Of a stretch of DNA of 64,000 bases, positions 31,724 through 43,112 are shown piece after piece. Within the stretch, counting starts at the first letter, position 1; each line of letters opens with the position of its first letter. Made by a program: the position numbers and the translations under genes. Origin of the DNA: Xylogone sp. PMI_703 (lineage: Eukaryota > Ascomycota > Leotiomycetes); NCBI GenBank assembly GCA_021399445.1, contig JAJTUQ010000002.1, positions 7,316,001-7,380,000 on the forward strand, written 5' to 3'. The notes beneath the pieces are model-generated. The model was not told the origin of the DNA, ran no database searches, and saw only the letters and a list, made by a program, of their open reading frames with translations.

Positions 31724-34700
31724 ATGGCGAGAGTAAAGTCATCTAGAACTGAGAGCTTGTGGGAAAACGGCTCAGAACCGCCAAAAGCGTAGAGTTAAAT
31801 CCAAGAAGAAGTCAAGTGTGTACCACGGGGACTTATCAGAACCGGGTAGCCAGCGAGTACAGCAAGAAAACGCCGATGAAGCCAACCTAGATCAACATCG
31901 AGAAAGCGACCAAGTTGGAGGCAAACAAAGTTACTATTGTGACATTCCAAACTGCCCGAAAACTTATACAACGATGGGAGGGGTTAATGCTCACAAGTTA
32001 AGAGATCATGAAGGACGTAGATATCTCTGCGATGTCCCAGATTGTCTCCTATACTTCGTTTCGCCTTCTGAACAACGTGAGCATAAACGGGCATGTCATG
32101 AACGCAGAGAGCTTTATTGCAGATTCCCTGGTTGTTCCAAGTCCTTCATTTACCGTCATCGTCTTAAAAGACACCAAAAATCTGTGCATGGGAAAATATT
32201 GTACTCTTGTGAGCAGGATGGATGCGGAGAGTCATTTAACAATGTTATCTCACTTCGAAGCCATCTGGCCCTCGATCACAAAAGGCATCCCGAGGGCAAG
32301 TCTTTGCGCGTAAGATACTACTGCGTCGTTGCTGGATGCAACGAATCGTATGATGAGTTGAGAGATATGCAAAGGCATCGAAAAGTAGTACACGAAGGAC
32401 AGCCAGAGGACGAAGTTGAGAAAGTAGCACACGAAGGACAGCCAGAGGACCCAGTTGAGAATGAACTTGACCGGCAGATAGATTCGGACCAGGGACAAAG
32501 TCGTAATAGACACACTTGTCCTTACAAAGGCTGCAAGGGGCGATTCGATAGTCGTGAGAGGTTGAGGAGGCATAAAGTGACAGTCCATGAGGGGCAACTA
32601 TTTACCTGCGGGTATAGTGGTTGTGGTGCAGAATATACATACTCGACTGATTTACAGACTAACCAGAAGATCGCTCATGGAACCGTAATATATCCATTCC
32701 CCTGCCCTCGCGACGACTGTGACGAGGCATTCATGGCACTAGAGGAGCTAAAATATCATCTACGGGCGGATCATAAGGAGAAAAAATACCATTGTAGCTT
32801 CAACCAGTGCAGCGAGCCTTTTATTTCGCCTGAGGCGTTGCAGGGGCATTGCTTGCGAGTTCATAAGGAAAGGTGCACTGAATTCCCCTGCCCTTATGAC
32901 GGTTGTAGTGAATCGTACCTTTCGGGTGGGGGACTAAGGTATCACTTAAGGACGTATCACAGGGAAACTCCTCAATTACAGCTTCCTTGTTCTTATGATG
33001 GTTGCAAGAGTGTTTTTGACACTCATATTAAGCTCCAAAACCACGAGGAGGGCCACCGGGGTGAAACTCTTCGGTGTGAGCATGACGGCTGTAATTACTC
33101 TACTGTCTGGCCACGCAAGTTACGGATTCATACTAGGGATGTGCACTTGAAGCGTTTTCGTTGCACACATAAAGACTGCGGGAGGTCATTTGCAGAAAGA
33201 TTGTTGCTAAAAGAACATGTCGAGGGGGTACACGAGAATGTACGACGTCCATGTCCTGTTCCGGGCTGCAAAGAGACATTCCAAAGCCCAAGATCGATAC
33301 CACGCCATGTCAAAATTGTTCATGGGACACAAGAGAGGATTAAATGTCCGAAATCAGGCTGTAAGCAGACATTTCCAAATCAGAAGGAGCTTGATTATCA
33401 TCTAAACCAGCATGGTAAAACGAAATGCGAGTCCTGCGACTACACTTGTGAAGATACATCGCGTCTGCTCCACCACTCTTTTCATCACCACGACCAAAAA
33501 GACCTTTTGATATTTCCACCGCAGCCTAGAATGGACGTGTCCCAAATTAACGATGGTATCTCGTTGTCACCAGCAGAAGCTAAAGCTTACTGTGAAAAAT
33601 CACGTCAAGCAGAAGTCGAAATTCAGGATCCTTTACCAAATGACTCGACCGTCGAAGAGCAGAACACATCACGAGGTAAGCGCGCCATAGCTTTTACTAG
33701 CTTTTAGTCCGCTAACTCATCTAGAAAACCACTGGTTTCACTGGCTGGACGTGTCGGCTACTGGTTCCCAATGTTTTGGTCCCTCACCACGGCGGTCGCC
33801 TCAGCCCTGTCCTTTCAGCATAACGATTACTAAGGACACTGCTATCATGTTCTCTCAAATGCGCCAGAGGAAGTTTAGGCTCTACTTGGTATTACGACTT
33901 TCGCCCAGGTGTATCCATTGCAGGCTACTCGCCTACCAGCAGAGTTCGGTCGAGCTTCCCAACAATACCAAAGGAAACTTATGCCAGTTTCCGAACTGCA
34001 GGCAGCAGAGGTGGCAGGGCGTGGGAACACTTTGTGTTCATCACTATGGAGTTTGGTGTTGGTCGTCGGATTTATGGAAGACTATTTACAGAGGGATTCC
34101 GGATGTTCCTCCCGGGTTTGCAGAGAAAACGCCCGCCTATTCCAAAAACTTCGCCACGAAACGGTACCGATTGGGGCAGTACCCGGAGCTATCTGAGATG
34201 ATGTCTATCCTTTCAGATACCAGTCCGGATGCACCAAGGCTGTATGCCTTGGATACCGAGTTTCGTCGCGTCGCAAAGGGGCTGATTAAGGTGACCGAAG
34301 CTGCCATTATCGATGTCAGGATAGGTCGGATTGTCGTGAACGCAGTGCTTGATGAGCGTCGGATAATGGAAGTATCAACGAAGCTGGGCAAGTTCTTGAG
34401 TGCCCAGCATCAAGACCCATCGGCACCGTCACACGTTAAGACAGCCTATAGTGTTGCTGGTATGGCTCAGCAGGTAGAAGATTATCGGATCAGAGCAAGT
34501 GATGTTTTTGTGGAATTTAGTACACATAAAATCAAGCTCCTTGACCTAGGGAATGTGCATTCCACTTTGAAGGAGCATCTTGGAGATGACGGGCTTCGCC
34601 TCATCCCACGACTACTCGCGGGTATGCTGTGGCAACCGAAATGAAAGGTATTTTTTCTGAAGAAATACCGCTCCCGTCCGGTAGTCTCCAAGTAATATTC

Positions 34701-35315
34701 TGACTTCTTTTCCAGCGGGATCCCCTAGTGGACTTCAACCACACCGCGGCGGTTGATGCGCTTCAGCTCGCACGATTGCTTAGATTCGCGGCTGAACTGT
34801 GGAAAGATCCTAAAGATCGCCAGCTTCCACCAGATCTTTTCCATGGCATACAGCAATTACAGTCTCCCAATAAGATAGCTGTGCAAAGCAACACAATAGA
34901 TCGATATTTCAAGCCCATAAATCCGAATCCCGAACCCGAGGCTGGAGATGATGGCAGTTTTACTCTGCCTGAAGAGCTCGAAGACCAAGACACCTTGAGA
35001 TATTTAATCGAAGATGACATACTAAGTGATGATCAAGTTGTCGCTGGACATGAATCAGATGAAGAAGATGGATTTGAGAGATGGCAAGACGAAGAGCCAG
35101 ATACGAATGTGATAGATAGTCATGACGAGGACAACAGCTGGGTAGTGTCAGACAGTTACACCTCAGAACATGAACATGATGCCCGACATGACAATCCAAG
35201 CGATATGACTGCATCCAACCAGTCAGGGCCGAAAAGAAAACACAAGGCAGCAGATAACCAAGGCGATAAAAAGAAGCGCAAAATGAACCAAGGAGAACAA
35301 CGTTACCGGTATTAG
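31724..35315 (+). CDS. C2H2 multi-finger protein fused to a DEDDh-type 3'-5' exonuclease domain
   Basis: Large protein of unknown biology. The first coding block holds about fifteen C2H2 fingers of the C-x4-C type (for example YCDIPNCPKTYTTMGGVNAH and FRCTHKDCGRSFAERLLLKE). One finger (near 32620-32670) has lost its first His. A 49-nt intron (33676-33724, with GCTAAC branch) joins NTSR to ENHWFHWLDV. Next comes a Cys/His motif (NLCQFPNCRQQ...LCVHHY) and an RNase-H-like exonuclease with exo I in LYALDTEF. A second intron (34622-34728) joins RLLA to VDFNHTAAVDALQLARLL, which supplies the exo III H-x4-D. The tail is acidic and then Lys-rich (KKKRK), nuclear-like. The start is uncertain: the ATG at 31724 has a good context but is one base out of frame with the fingers. 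Confidence 0.65.
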
Positions 35316-36230
35316 CTACTACAAGTGGCACCTAGAACAATAGAAGCATGGCATACGGATATAGACATTTGCATTCAGGCGAACCAATTCCTAAATAGAT
35401 ATTTATACCCTTGTTTTGATGTTTATTATGGTTATTGTACATGGGAATGGGCTGGAGTTATGGATGATAGATAGATAGACTCATGGAGTAGTGGCGCTGG
35501 ACGTCACTCTAAGCGAATCGTGGTTTGACTGGGCAAAATCCACAGCTAGGGTCCTCCACCACTCGATACGTGGATTAATTCATCAACCAGTATATTCACG
35601 ATATTTACATAGCCGCACTACATGCTAAAGAGTGAACCGACAATATCACCTTCCACACGATCTGTGGATAAATGTTATATCAACAGCTCCATTCGTTGTA
35701 AATCTACTTAGGTCCAAAGCGAGTTTGTAGAGTGAAGTCTTGAGGTCCAATTAAATCACAGGAGACGGTTATCTTTTGGCCAATCAAAAATGTGATTCAT
35801 TAGGAGCGATATTACATAAGCAGCACCCAACATTTTCGGTGCTTGTTCGAAAGATTTTCTCTAATTTTAGAAGATAAATTGTGCCAGTTTATAAAATACA
35901 ACCAACAAAGAGGATAAAGTGCGGGTATATTTTATCCTCATCACTATAAAATTTGGGCTTACCTGAAATGTGGAAGATTTGGTCAGCCCCAAATGTTCAC
36001 CATAAGCTGCAACGCAAACATCCACATATCCTCGCAAACTTCACCACAAAAGAGTTCTAATAGAGGGAGTACCAAGACAGCCTTAACAAATACTAGAAAA
36101 ATTTTGGTCACAAATCTATTGCTTCTCTTGGATTTCTTTTATCTAGACAGCTATACAATAAGTAATAGAAAACACACACATGGAGCGAGAGAGTATCGCG
36201 GCTCCATTTACCATTCAAAGCCTTTTTCTC
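35316..36230. other. Intergenic, no gene seen
   Basis: AT-rich region between the 3' ends of the finger/exonuclease gene and glycyl-tRNA synthetase. No repeat or coding signal was recognised. Confidence 0.5.
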
Positions 36231-38916
36231 TCAAGCAACATCATCTGGGCCCACCTCTTGCGCCTCAAACTTCGGCAGCCTTTGAGCCACCGACGCCCAG
36301 TCTTCATCGCCATTTATGATGTTGACAACAGCGTCTACAATCTCCGCATCTGTCGCTCTCACCTGTGCCAAAGTATCTCGGTCTCGTAATGTAAACGTGT
36401 TTCGTTGAATGCTCTCGAAATCCGCTGTTATTGCGAGGGGAGTTCCGGCTGCATCTTGTCTACTATACCTTCGTCCGATACTAGCGCTGGAAGCATCAAT
36501 TATGTGGTGCACCCGATTCCGCCGTAGCAGCGCTGAAAGGCGTTTTATTAGTGCATCAAACTCTGGACTAGATGAGAGGGGGTATAAAACGACAGGAATT
36601 GGTGCGATAGATGGCGGGAAAGAAAGCACAGCGCGGGCCTCATTGCCTTCGCCTTCCCGAATCCAGTAGGAATGCTCGCAAATTGCGTAAAAGATTCGAC
36701 CAATGCCCTGCTTTATGTTAGACTAGAGCATTGAAAACAAAACAGTGCAAGAGACTCACAAATGAAGGTTCGATAACGCTTGGGATGTAGGAACGGGTGT
36801 GGTCAGTTCGAGTCTGCTTTTCGATAACAACCAGGTCGTTGGTCAATTCAACTTGACTTCCGACGCCGGGAACGTCAATCGTGACCTTGCCCGTGTTCTT
36901 CAGCTCGATAGAGAGCTTCTCTCTGCAGGTAAAAGTCAGTATACGGAAGATATCAGACATCGGGGTTGAAAGAAGTACCTAAGCTCGTCAGACAATGCAT
37001 TGATGGCTGCCTCCACTGACGGCGCGTCTTTCCTGAATTTTGGACCAAAGTTCTTTCTCACTGGCTCTGCAAGCCAGTATTCGACCTCTTGGGGCTCGCT
37101 GAGAAATTCTTTGGCTTGCAGTGACTGACCTGGTAATTGACGTCAGATAAAAGTGCTTATGTTGGCTGAAAAAATATAAATAGACATACCTGTCTTCTTC
37201 ATATGAACAGTAAGGTCATCTATAAATCAAAATCAAAGTCAGTAATGTAAATTTTTACCGCTTTATAATGGAGGAGGGCTCACAGCAGCTACGATCTGCT
37301 GTACCGTTGACTTCAATCCACCCATATGATGTTTGCAACTCCGCGTCCCAGCAATCAGAAGCGTAATGGGCCATTTCGGTAGCCATATGCTGCCTGAAAC
37401 GAATCTTCGAGGGATTGCAGCCGACTGCCAGGAGGAATAGCTGTATCCTAGCCAAGAAGTATCCCAATGTCTCGTTATCGACTATCCCTCTCTTCACCGC
37501 CTCGCCAATGGGCATGAGAGTGATCGTGGTTTTACCAGAGAGCTGGACGTCGCGGTCGAGCAAGTTCAATTCAATATGCGCTACTTCCTGGAATCGAGGA
37601 TGTCTCTTGTCGTCTGGCGAGAGGAAGTACTCTATTTCTCCCATGGTAAATTCTCGTACTCGGAGCAATCCAGATCGAGGAGAGATTTCATTCCGGAAGG
37701 ACTTGCCAATTGATGCAGATGCGAATGGCATCCGGCCGTTATTATATTCGAGTAGTTTTGCGAAGTTGAGAAATTGGCCCTAGATATGGTTAGGATTCCC
37801 ATGCAGCCGAGTAGAAGCATAAGGTATGAGTTACCTGGGCAGTCTCGGGACGTAGATACTTTAAGCAGATAGTTAGTTTTGGGACAAATCGTAAGTAGAT
37901 TGATTAATTGGCTTACTCCTCTTAGCGCACTGGAAGGTCCGATATTGGGAATCTGAAACATGAGGTTGAATTCAACAGGTGGTGTAGTCTTGTTGCCAGT
38001 ACTTGGGTTTCGGATATCATATTTCTCCATGAGCTCACCCAATTCAGGGCCTCCATAATTATCAATCTGTGCAGGTTAGACAGATATTATGGTATAGAGG
38101 GTAGACCACAAACATACCTTCGCCAGGACCTCCTCATACTCCTGGACCACAGCATCGTCTAGTTTGACAGCTTGTACGGCGGCAGCTTTCTTCTTTTTTG
38201 GCTTTTGGTCCTCCTTCTGCTCCACCTTCTGACCGCGTGCCTCTTTGTCCCCTTTTAGTCTCGACTCGAGAACGTTTTCCACGAGATGGTCGGCGCGAAG
38301 GATCTCTCCGTTGCCTGGGTCTTTTGTCATCCAATCCTAGGCATCGTTAGTCTCCTCCCTAATACGTGTCGGTGCTAAACAGCGAGAGAAAGCGTACCGC
38401 GAATCTATCGACGTGTCCAGATGTTTGCAGAACTTCGTGTGGGGTAATCACAGGGAGGCTAGACAGTAAATAATATGATTAGCCCATGAACGAACGGATT
38501 TCCAAGCACAGTGTCAATTCATACTCAAGCTCCAGCATGTTCTCCTCCATGACGAAGTGTCTTCGCCACAAGCTCAGGATGTTCGCATTGAGAGCACAAC
38601 CTGGTGGACCGTAGTCGTAAAAACCACTGACGCCTCCGTATAGCTCAAACGAAGGTGTATAGAACAGGTTTCGACGGAGAAGACTGTCAAGCTCGGCCCT
38701 GTTGAGGGGCTTGCCCTTCAGGGTGGTCATCTCGGACGTCATGGCTGGAGGGGTGCGTTTTCTCGAGCTGGCTGGTAACGCGTAGGTTCTTTTGTTGCTA
38801 GCTGGGCGCTTGGCGTGCTGAAAAAGAGAGCAAAGCTGAGGTAAAGAATTTCGAATGGCGGGGTACTGGGTCGAAGCAAGACGTCGGTGAACTCCTGAGA
38901 GGAATTGCACTCTCAT
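36231..38916 (-). CDS. GRS1: Glycyl-tRNA synthetase, cytosolic and mitochondrial
   Basis: Class II alpha2 glycyl-tRNA synthetase that charges tRNA-Gly. Ten exons fit: 38525-38916, 38398-38458, 38118-38336, 37917-38066, 37835-37858, 37284-37779, 37190-37219, 36979-37139, 36760-36922 and 36231-36707. Landmarks are [19 protein letters not shown], the joined [20 protein letters not shown], motif 2 YLRPETAQG and [32 protein letters not shown] sequence, and [20 protein letters not shown]. The N-terminal 60 residues are rich in Arg and Ser with few acids ([20 protein letters not shown]) and look like a mitochondrial presequence; an internal [20 protein letters not shown] would start the cytosolic form. 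The insertion [17 protein letters not shown] is Lys-rich. Two exons are microexons of 24 and 30 nt. Confidence 0.95.
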
Positions 38917-39919
38917 CTAGTAGCTAACGAATAGTGCAGCTAGGTCGCAAGAGAAGCGACGTTATCAATGCTGCCCAGAGCTTGCGTTGAGAGGTTCGAT
39001 AGGTGACTCACTTGGAGCAATATCAACCTGTCAAGTCGAAATTTCTGGGGCACGTGACCAACCTGTAAGTCATATTAAGCTGGGCGGGAAACTGACCAAT
39101 AGGACAGGCGAGTGGTACAGTCATGAATAAACAGGAGTGGTTGGTAGCGGCGAGACTTTAGATACGAGTAACCTTTGAATAGGCTATAACTTTGAGCCCT
39201 AAATACATTTTCCTCCAGTTCTGCGTCTTTTTCTTGCTGTTTCTTCCCTAAACATTCTTTTACTGTTGGTCATCCAGGTATCTTGAGAAAGAGCTTGGCG
39301 AAGATACCCTCATTATTACCCCGCCCCCACCAAGACTGCTTGCGGCCTGGATGCCTCGGATGCCTTGCAGGAGCTGCTAGCAGCACCGTGGGCTTCAATA
39401 TTGCAACACATGAGCCAACCAAGAAGATATAACATTAAATGTGTGTATAGATACAGAGTATATCTGGCATTACATGTAACCTAAAGAAAATTCTAATTGA
39501 GTATGTAATGATAACTTTATTCAATACCTGATGTCGCTTTTCTGTAGGGATTAAATGACTTGATAAAGTCAAAAGCACAGATTCAACATACAGCTTTTCA
39601 TGAGACTGTTTTGTTGGTTCAAGCACTTCCGATATCGGTAAATTGCTGTGCATTTAAGCGTACCCAAAATTTTGTATTCTAATATACACAATGTTGTGTA
39701 TTGACCATTAAAGAGATAACTAATTCCCTGTTAGAGACACGTGCATCCACGTGATCTAGCTTAGTCAGCAAGACTCCTTTGTATGTAGCTATAACTCTCG
39801 TCCGTAGATTGTTTGTATTCTCCATCTTTCTCCACACATCACATAATAGTATTTCCGGAGTGACGTTCTAACCGTAGACCACCTTGTAATATGACTATCT
39901 GTAGACCCATATCTGACAG
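38917..39919. other. Intergenic, no gene seen
   Basis: Promoter region of glycyl-tRNA synthetase on the left and downstream flank of chorismate synthase on the right. The short minus-strand frame at 39435-39653 has no recognisable content. Confidence 0.5.
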
Positions 39920-41243
39920 CTACTCCGCGGCGGCCCTGCTATTCAGCACTATAGCGTCCCGCACCCCTTCTCTAGCTTTTTGAGCCAGTAGAGCATCCAT
40001 CAGCACAAGACTACTCATAGCTTCCACGATGGGAATTGCGCGTGGAACAACGCACGGATCGTGTCTTCCTTTAGCCTCTAAAACACCTTCAATCTCATCA
40101 TAGCTAGTTGTATTTTGAGGCTGACCGATAGTTGCTGGTGGCTTGAACGCAACGGTAAAGTAGATATGAGCACCGTTTGAAATCCCTCCTTGGATTCCAC
40201 CACTATTATTCGTTTTAGTGGTTAATCTTGGCCGTGACACATTAGCTTTAACTCCATCCGGAGCCTCTGGGGATTTGATGAACGGATCATTATGTACACT
40301 ACCCGGGAGAGCACATCCACCAAAACCGGAACCGATTTCGAAGCCTTTTGTCGACGGTATCGAGAGCATGGCCTGTGCGAGTTTGGCCTCTAATTTTTCA
40401 AACGAAGGCTCTCCCAATCCGGGCATTACGCCACGTATAACGCATGTGACGGTACCGCCTAGACTATCTTTTGAATCGCGAAACTTCGTGATGAGGGCTT
40501 CCATGCGTGCAGAGGCGGCTGGGTCTGGGCATCGTGTAGGAGCAAATGAGTCTACCTTCTCACGGGTTATTTCATCCAACAACCGTAGGAACTCAGGATT
40601 TGATGACTGGTGTGGATATGTTTGTGATGGGGGAAAGAGGAATTCAAAGCCCACGGAAGATGTAAATGCTACAATTTCGATGCCATAATTTGAGAGGATT
40701 TTCTCTGCTACTGCGCCAGCTGCAACTCTTCCAATAGTCTCTCTTGCGCTGGCTCTGCCCCCTCCACTTCAGAAGCATAAGCTTAGTCTACACTCATGAA
40801 GAATACTTTTATTTCTGATAATACGTACCTTGAGGCTCGGATGCCGTATTTTTCCTGATACGTCCAGTCAGCATGGCTTGGACGAGGAAATTGGTCCATT
40901 GTGCCGTTTCCATAGTCTTTAGGTCGGTGATCTTCATTTAAGACCCGGAGCGCAATTGGAGTCCCAAGGGTGATTCCATGCTCTGTACCTGACTGAATCT
41001 CCACACGATCTTTTTCGTCTCTTGGGGTTGATATGGCACTCTGGCCTGGCCGGCGGCGTGTTAGTTGGGGTTGAATATCAGCCTCCGTAAGGGGTAGAAG
41101 AGGAGGGACACCATCCAGGATTACGCCAACGGACTTGCAGTGGCTTTCGCCGTACCTAGTAGATAAATTCAGTACTGAATACTAGTGGGGCTTTATTCGA
41201 AAACACACGTGTGTACGCGGAAGTACTGTCCAAAAGTCGACAT
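39920..41243 (-). CDS. ARO2: Chorismate synthase
   Basis: Last step of the shikimate pathway: EPSP to chorismate, needing reduced FMN. Exon 1 (from 41243) reads [12 protein letters not shown] and is spliced to [20 protein letters not shown], a family signature. A second signature follows, [20 protein letters not shown]. Next are [19 protein letters not shown] and [20 protein letters not shown] across the second intron. The C-terminal signature is [20 protein letters not shown], then [17 protein letters not shown]. Three exons, about 400 residues, complete. No fused flavin reductase domain is visible, although fungal enzymes are often bifunctional through an intrinsic activity. Confidence 0.95.
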
Positions 41244-41690
41244 GACAAAGGATGATCAGATTCAGTCGGCAGATTGAATCTAGGAGAATTCAACTACAAC
41301 CTTGACAAGGTGAAACCGTTCATGCGGACTTGGGGTGAGTCAATAAGGGAAACGAGGTGATGGTGGGCGAGAAACTAGCACGGTGGATCACGTGAGATTT
41401 TCCAATTGTAAGATAATTAATCTCGACCTCAGACTCCGAACTCGCTCTGTTACGTGCCTGTATGTCTTAATTAGGTTTCTTCCTCGAGTTTTACTCAGCC
41501 TGTCCCTCTGCTGCCATCTAAAGCAAAGGCCGCACCACCGCTTACATGAACTTCCCCTTGACTATCAATCATGCGCCAATAATACGGATCAAAGTACAGC
41601 GAGCGCTTTAGGCCCTTTCAAAATGTCGGGTATCCAATCCATAGACTTCCAGCCAAAATCATCTCATACACTGTGCACGCCTCCCCAAAA
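41244..41690. other. Divergent upstream region of chorismate synthase
   Basis: 447-bp spacer to the decayed zinc-finger gene. Short frames here show no features. Confidence 0.4.
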
Positions 41691-41960
41691 ATGACAAATC
41701 GTCCTCTGTATAGAGAGGATTACAAGGAGTGTGCCAAATGTAGAAAATTTCAACGGGTAGAAGAAATAGAGGCTCATCGTTTGAACTGCGAATTCTTCGA
41801 ATGCTCGCGCTGCGGCAGAAATGTTCTGCAGTCGGAAAAACAAGCTCACATCTTGGTCTGACCCGGTCAAGTTTGCAGGAAATGCAAAATAAGAATTCCG
41901 AGGTCAGATTAGCAAGTTCACGTCTATAGCCATAATAATCATGATATCCGGTCATTAAGT
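41691..41960 (+). pseudogene. Decayed XAF1/TRAFD1-like zinc-finger protein
   Basis: An open frame of 56 codons starts MTNRPLYREDYKECAKCRK. It contains one full finger C-x2-C-x11-H-x3-C (CAKCRKFQRVEEIEAHRLNC) and a second C-x2-C-x11-H that should end in Cys three residues after HILV; that codon is TGA (41859-41861). Reading on in the same frame, a third C-x2-C (CRKC) is followed by 11 positions and His, but one of them is TAG (41910-41912) and the final Cys is absent. The regular spacing through both stops argues that the frame once coded three or more fingers. A truncated but expressed 56-residue protein is the alternative. Confidence 0.5.
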
Positions 41961-42207
41961 AAGTTAAATAAATGCAGTCATACAAACGGATTATCCAACT
42001 GCAAGGACTCCACGCTAAACATAGACGGTTTGAGGGATAGAGAAGTCTATATACACAAAAAATTATTGACACATACCATCTCAAGCTTTTAAACACAACT
42101 TCAACATACAGTCTCATAAGTCTTGCATTAACTCTTTCATAATATCTATATCGAAATCAATGGTTCGAGTCGCTCTTCAAAGATAGAGCAACTTGATTAT
42201 GCCTCTG

Positions 42208-43112
42208 TCACGAATGCCGTTCGGATGAATTTGGTTCGCTTGCAGGTAGTTCTTGTGGGGGCCAGCTTTCCTGGTTTGCATCCATCTCGGACCCATGGTA
42301 ATGCGAATAGAGTTCTCCCGGGGCATCCTTTCGTGGATCTGCCAACTCGTGAGAGTGAGGTTCGATTTTCCCATATGTGTAAGTTTCGGTTGTGGGGCCC
42401 TCTTGGGTAGTAGCAACACCCCTCTGCTTATTTCGTCGCCTTAGGAGGAATATGCCAATGGCTAGTAATACGAGAGCTGCTATAACTCCGATGACAATAC
42501 CGGCAATTGCACCACCGGATAAAGATGAGGATGAATGTGGAGTAGTTGTAGGAGGAGGAGGAGCAGATGACGATTTAGTTGGGGCGCTCGAGGTGGTTGA
42601 TACCGAGGTTGAGGTAGAGGTCTTCGTGGAGTAGGTTTGCGTCGCGGCAATTAATAGCACTGGATCAAAGGTCCAGGAACTCGCAGATGGCGTAGCAGAG
42701 CTTAAAGATGAGTAAGTTTTATTAAGAGCAGATATGCTTATATTGTTGAGCGTATCATGCGCAGAATTCCAGCAAATATTGATCTGACCGCGAATTTGTG
42801 TGCAGATTTCCCTGTCAAGTCCATCGTCAGTGCTCATGTACCTTTGCTATTGCCAGTAGACAACACCAACGTTTGATCGAGGCAGCACCACGTATTTTGC
42901 CCGTCTCCACAGTCAATTGTACTCCCGTCGTTGGCACATGTTGATGTTAGGGCCCAGCAGATATTATCCGCAGCATCGCAGCAATATCTCTTGCCGGTGT
43001 TGGGATCGCGGGCGCAGGCGTTTGGTGGTTTGCATTGGTCGTCGCCGAAGTTGGGACAGACATAGCTAGTTACGTTCGAGGTGAAGAAGTAGTTGTCATA
43101 GTAGTCGGTCAT
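42208..43112 (-). CDS. Cys-rich single-pass membrane protein (Mid2-like architecture)
   Basis: An N-terminal Cys-rich ectodomain (ACARDPNTGKRYCCDAADN and TIDCGDGQNTWCCLDQT) is joined across a 59-nt intron (42812-42870) to EICTQIRGQINICWNS. A long Ser/Thr/Pro stalk follows (TSTSTSVSTTSSAPTKSSSA), then one transmembrane helix (GAIAGIVIGVIAALVLLAIG) with a positive stop LLRRRNK, and a cytosolic tail of about 65 residues. The layout resembles fungal wall-stress sensors or Mid2-like proteins, with a heavily O-glycosylated stalk. The annotated start (MTDYYDNYFF) has no signal peptide, so either the TM helix is the export signal or a 5' exon is missed. Function is inferred from architecture only. 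Confidence 0.7.

Noticed and set aside
34642..34644. In-frame TGA in the exonuclease part, suggesting a pseudogene
   Set aside because: An alternative GT donor at 34622 with the acceptor CCCTAG at 34727-34728 avoids the stop, keeps the frame, and restores VDFNHTAAVD. The intact model is preferred.
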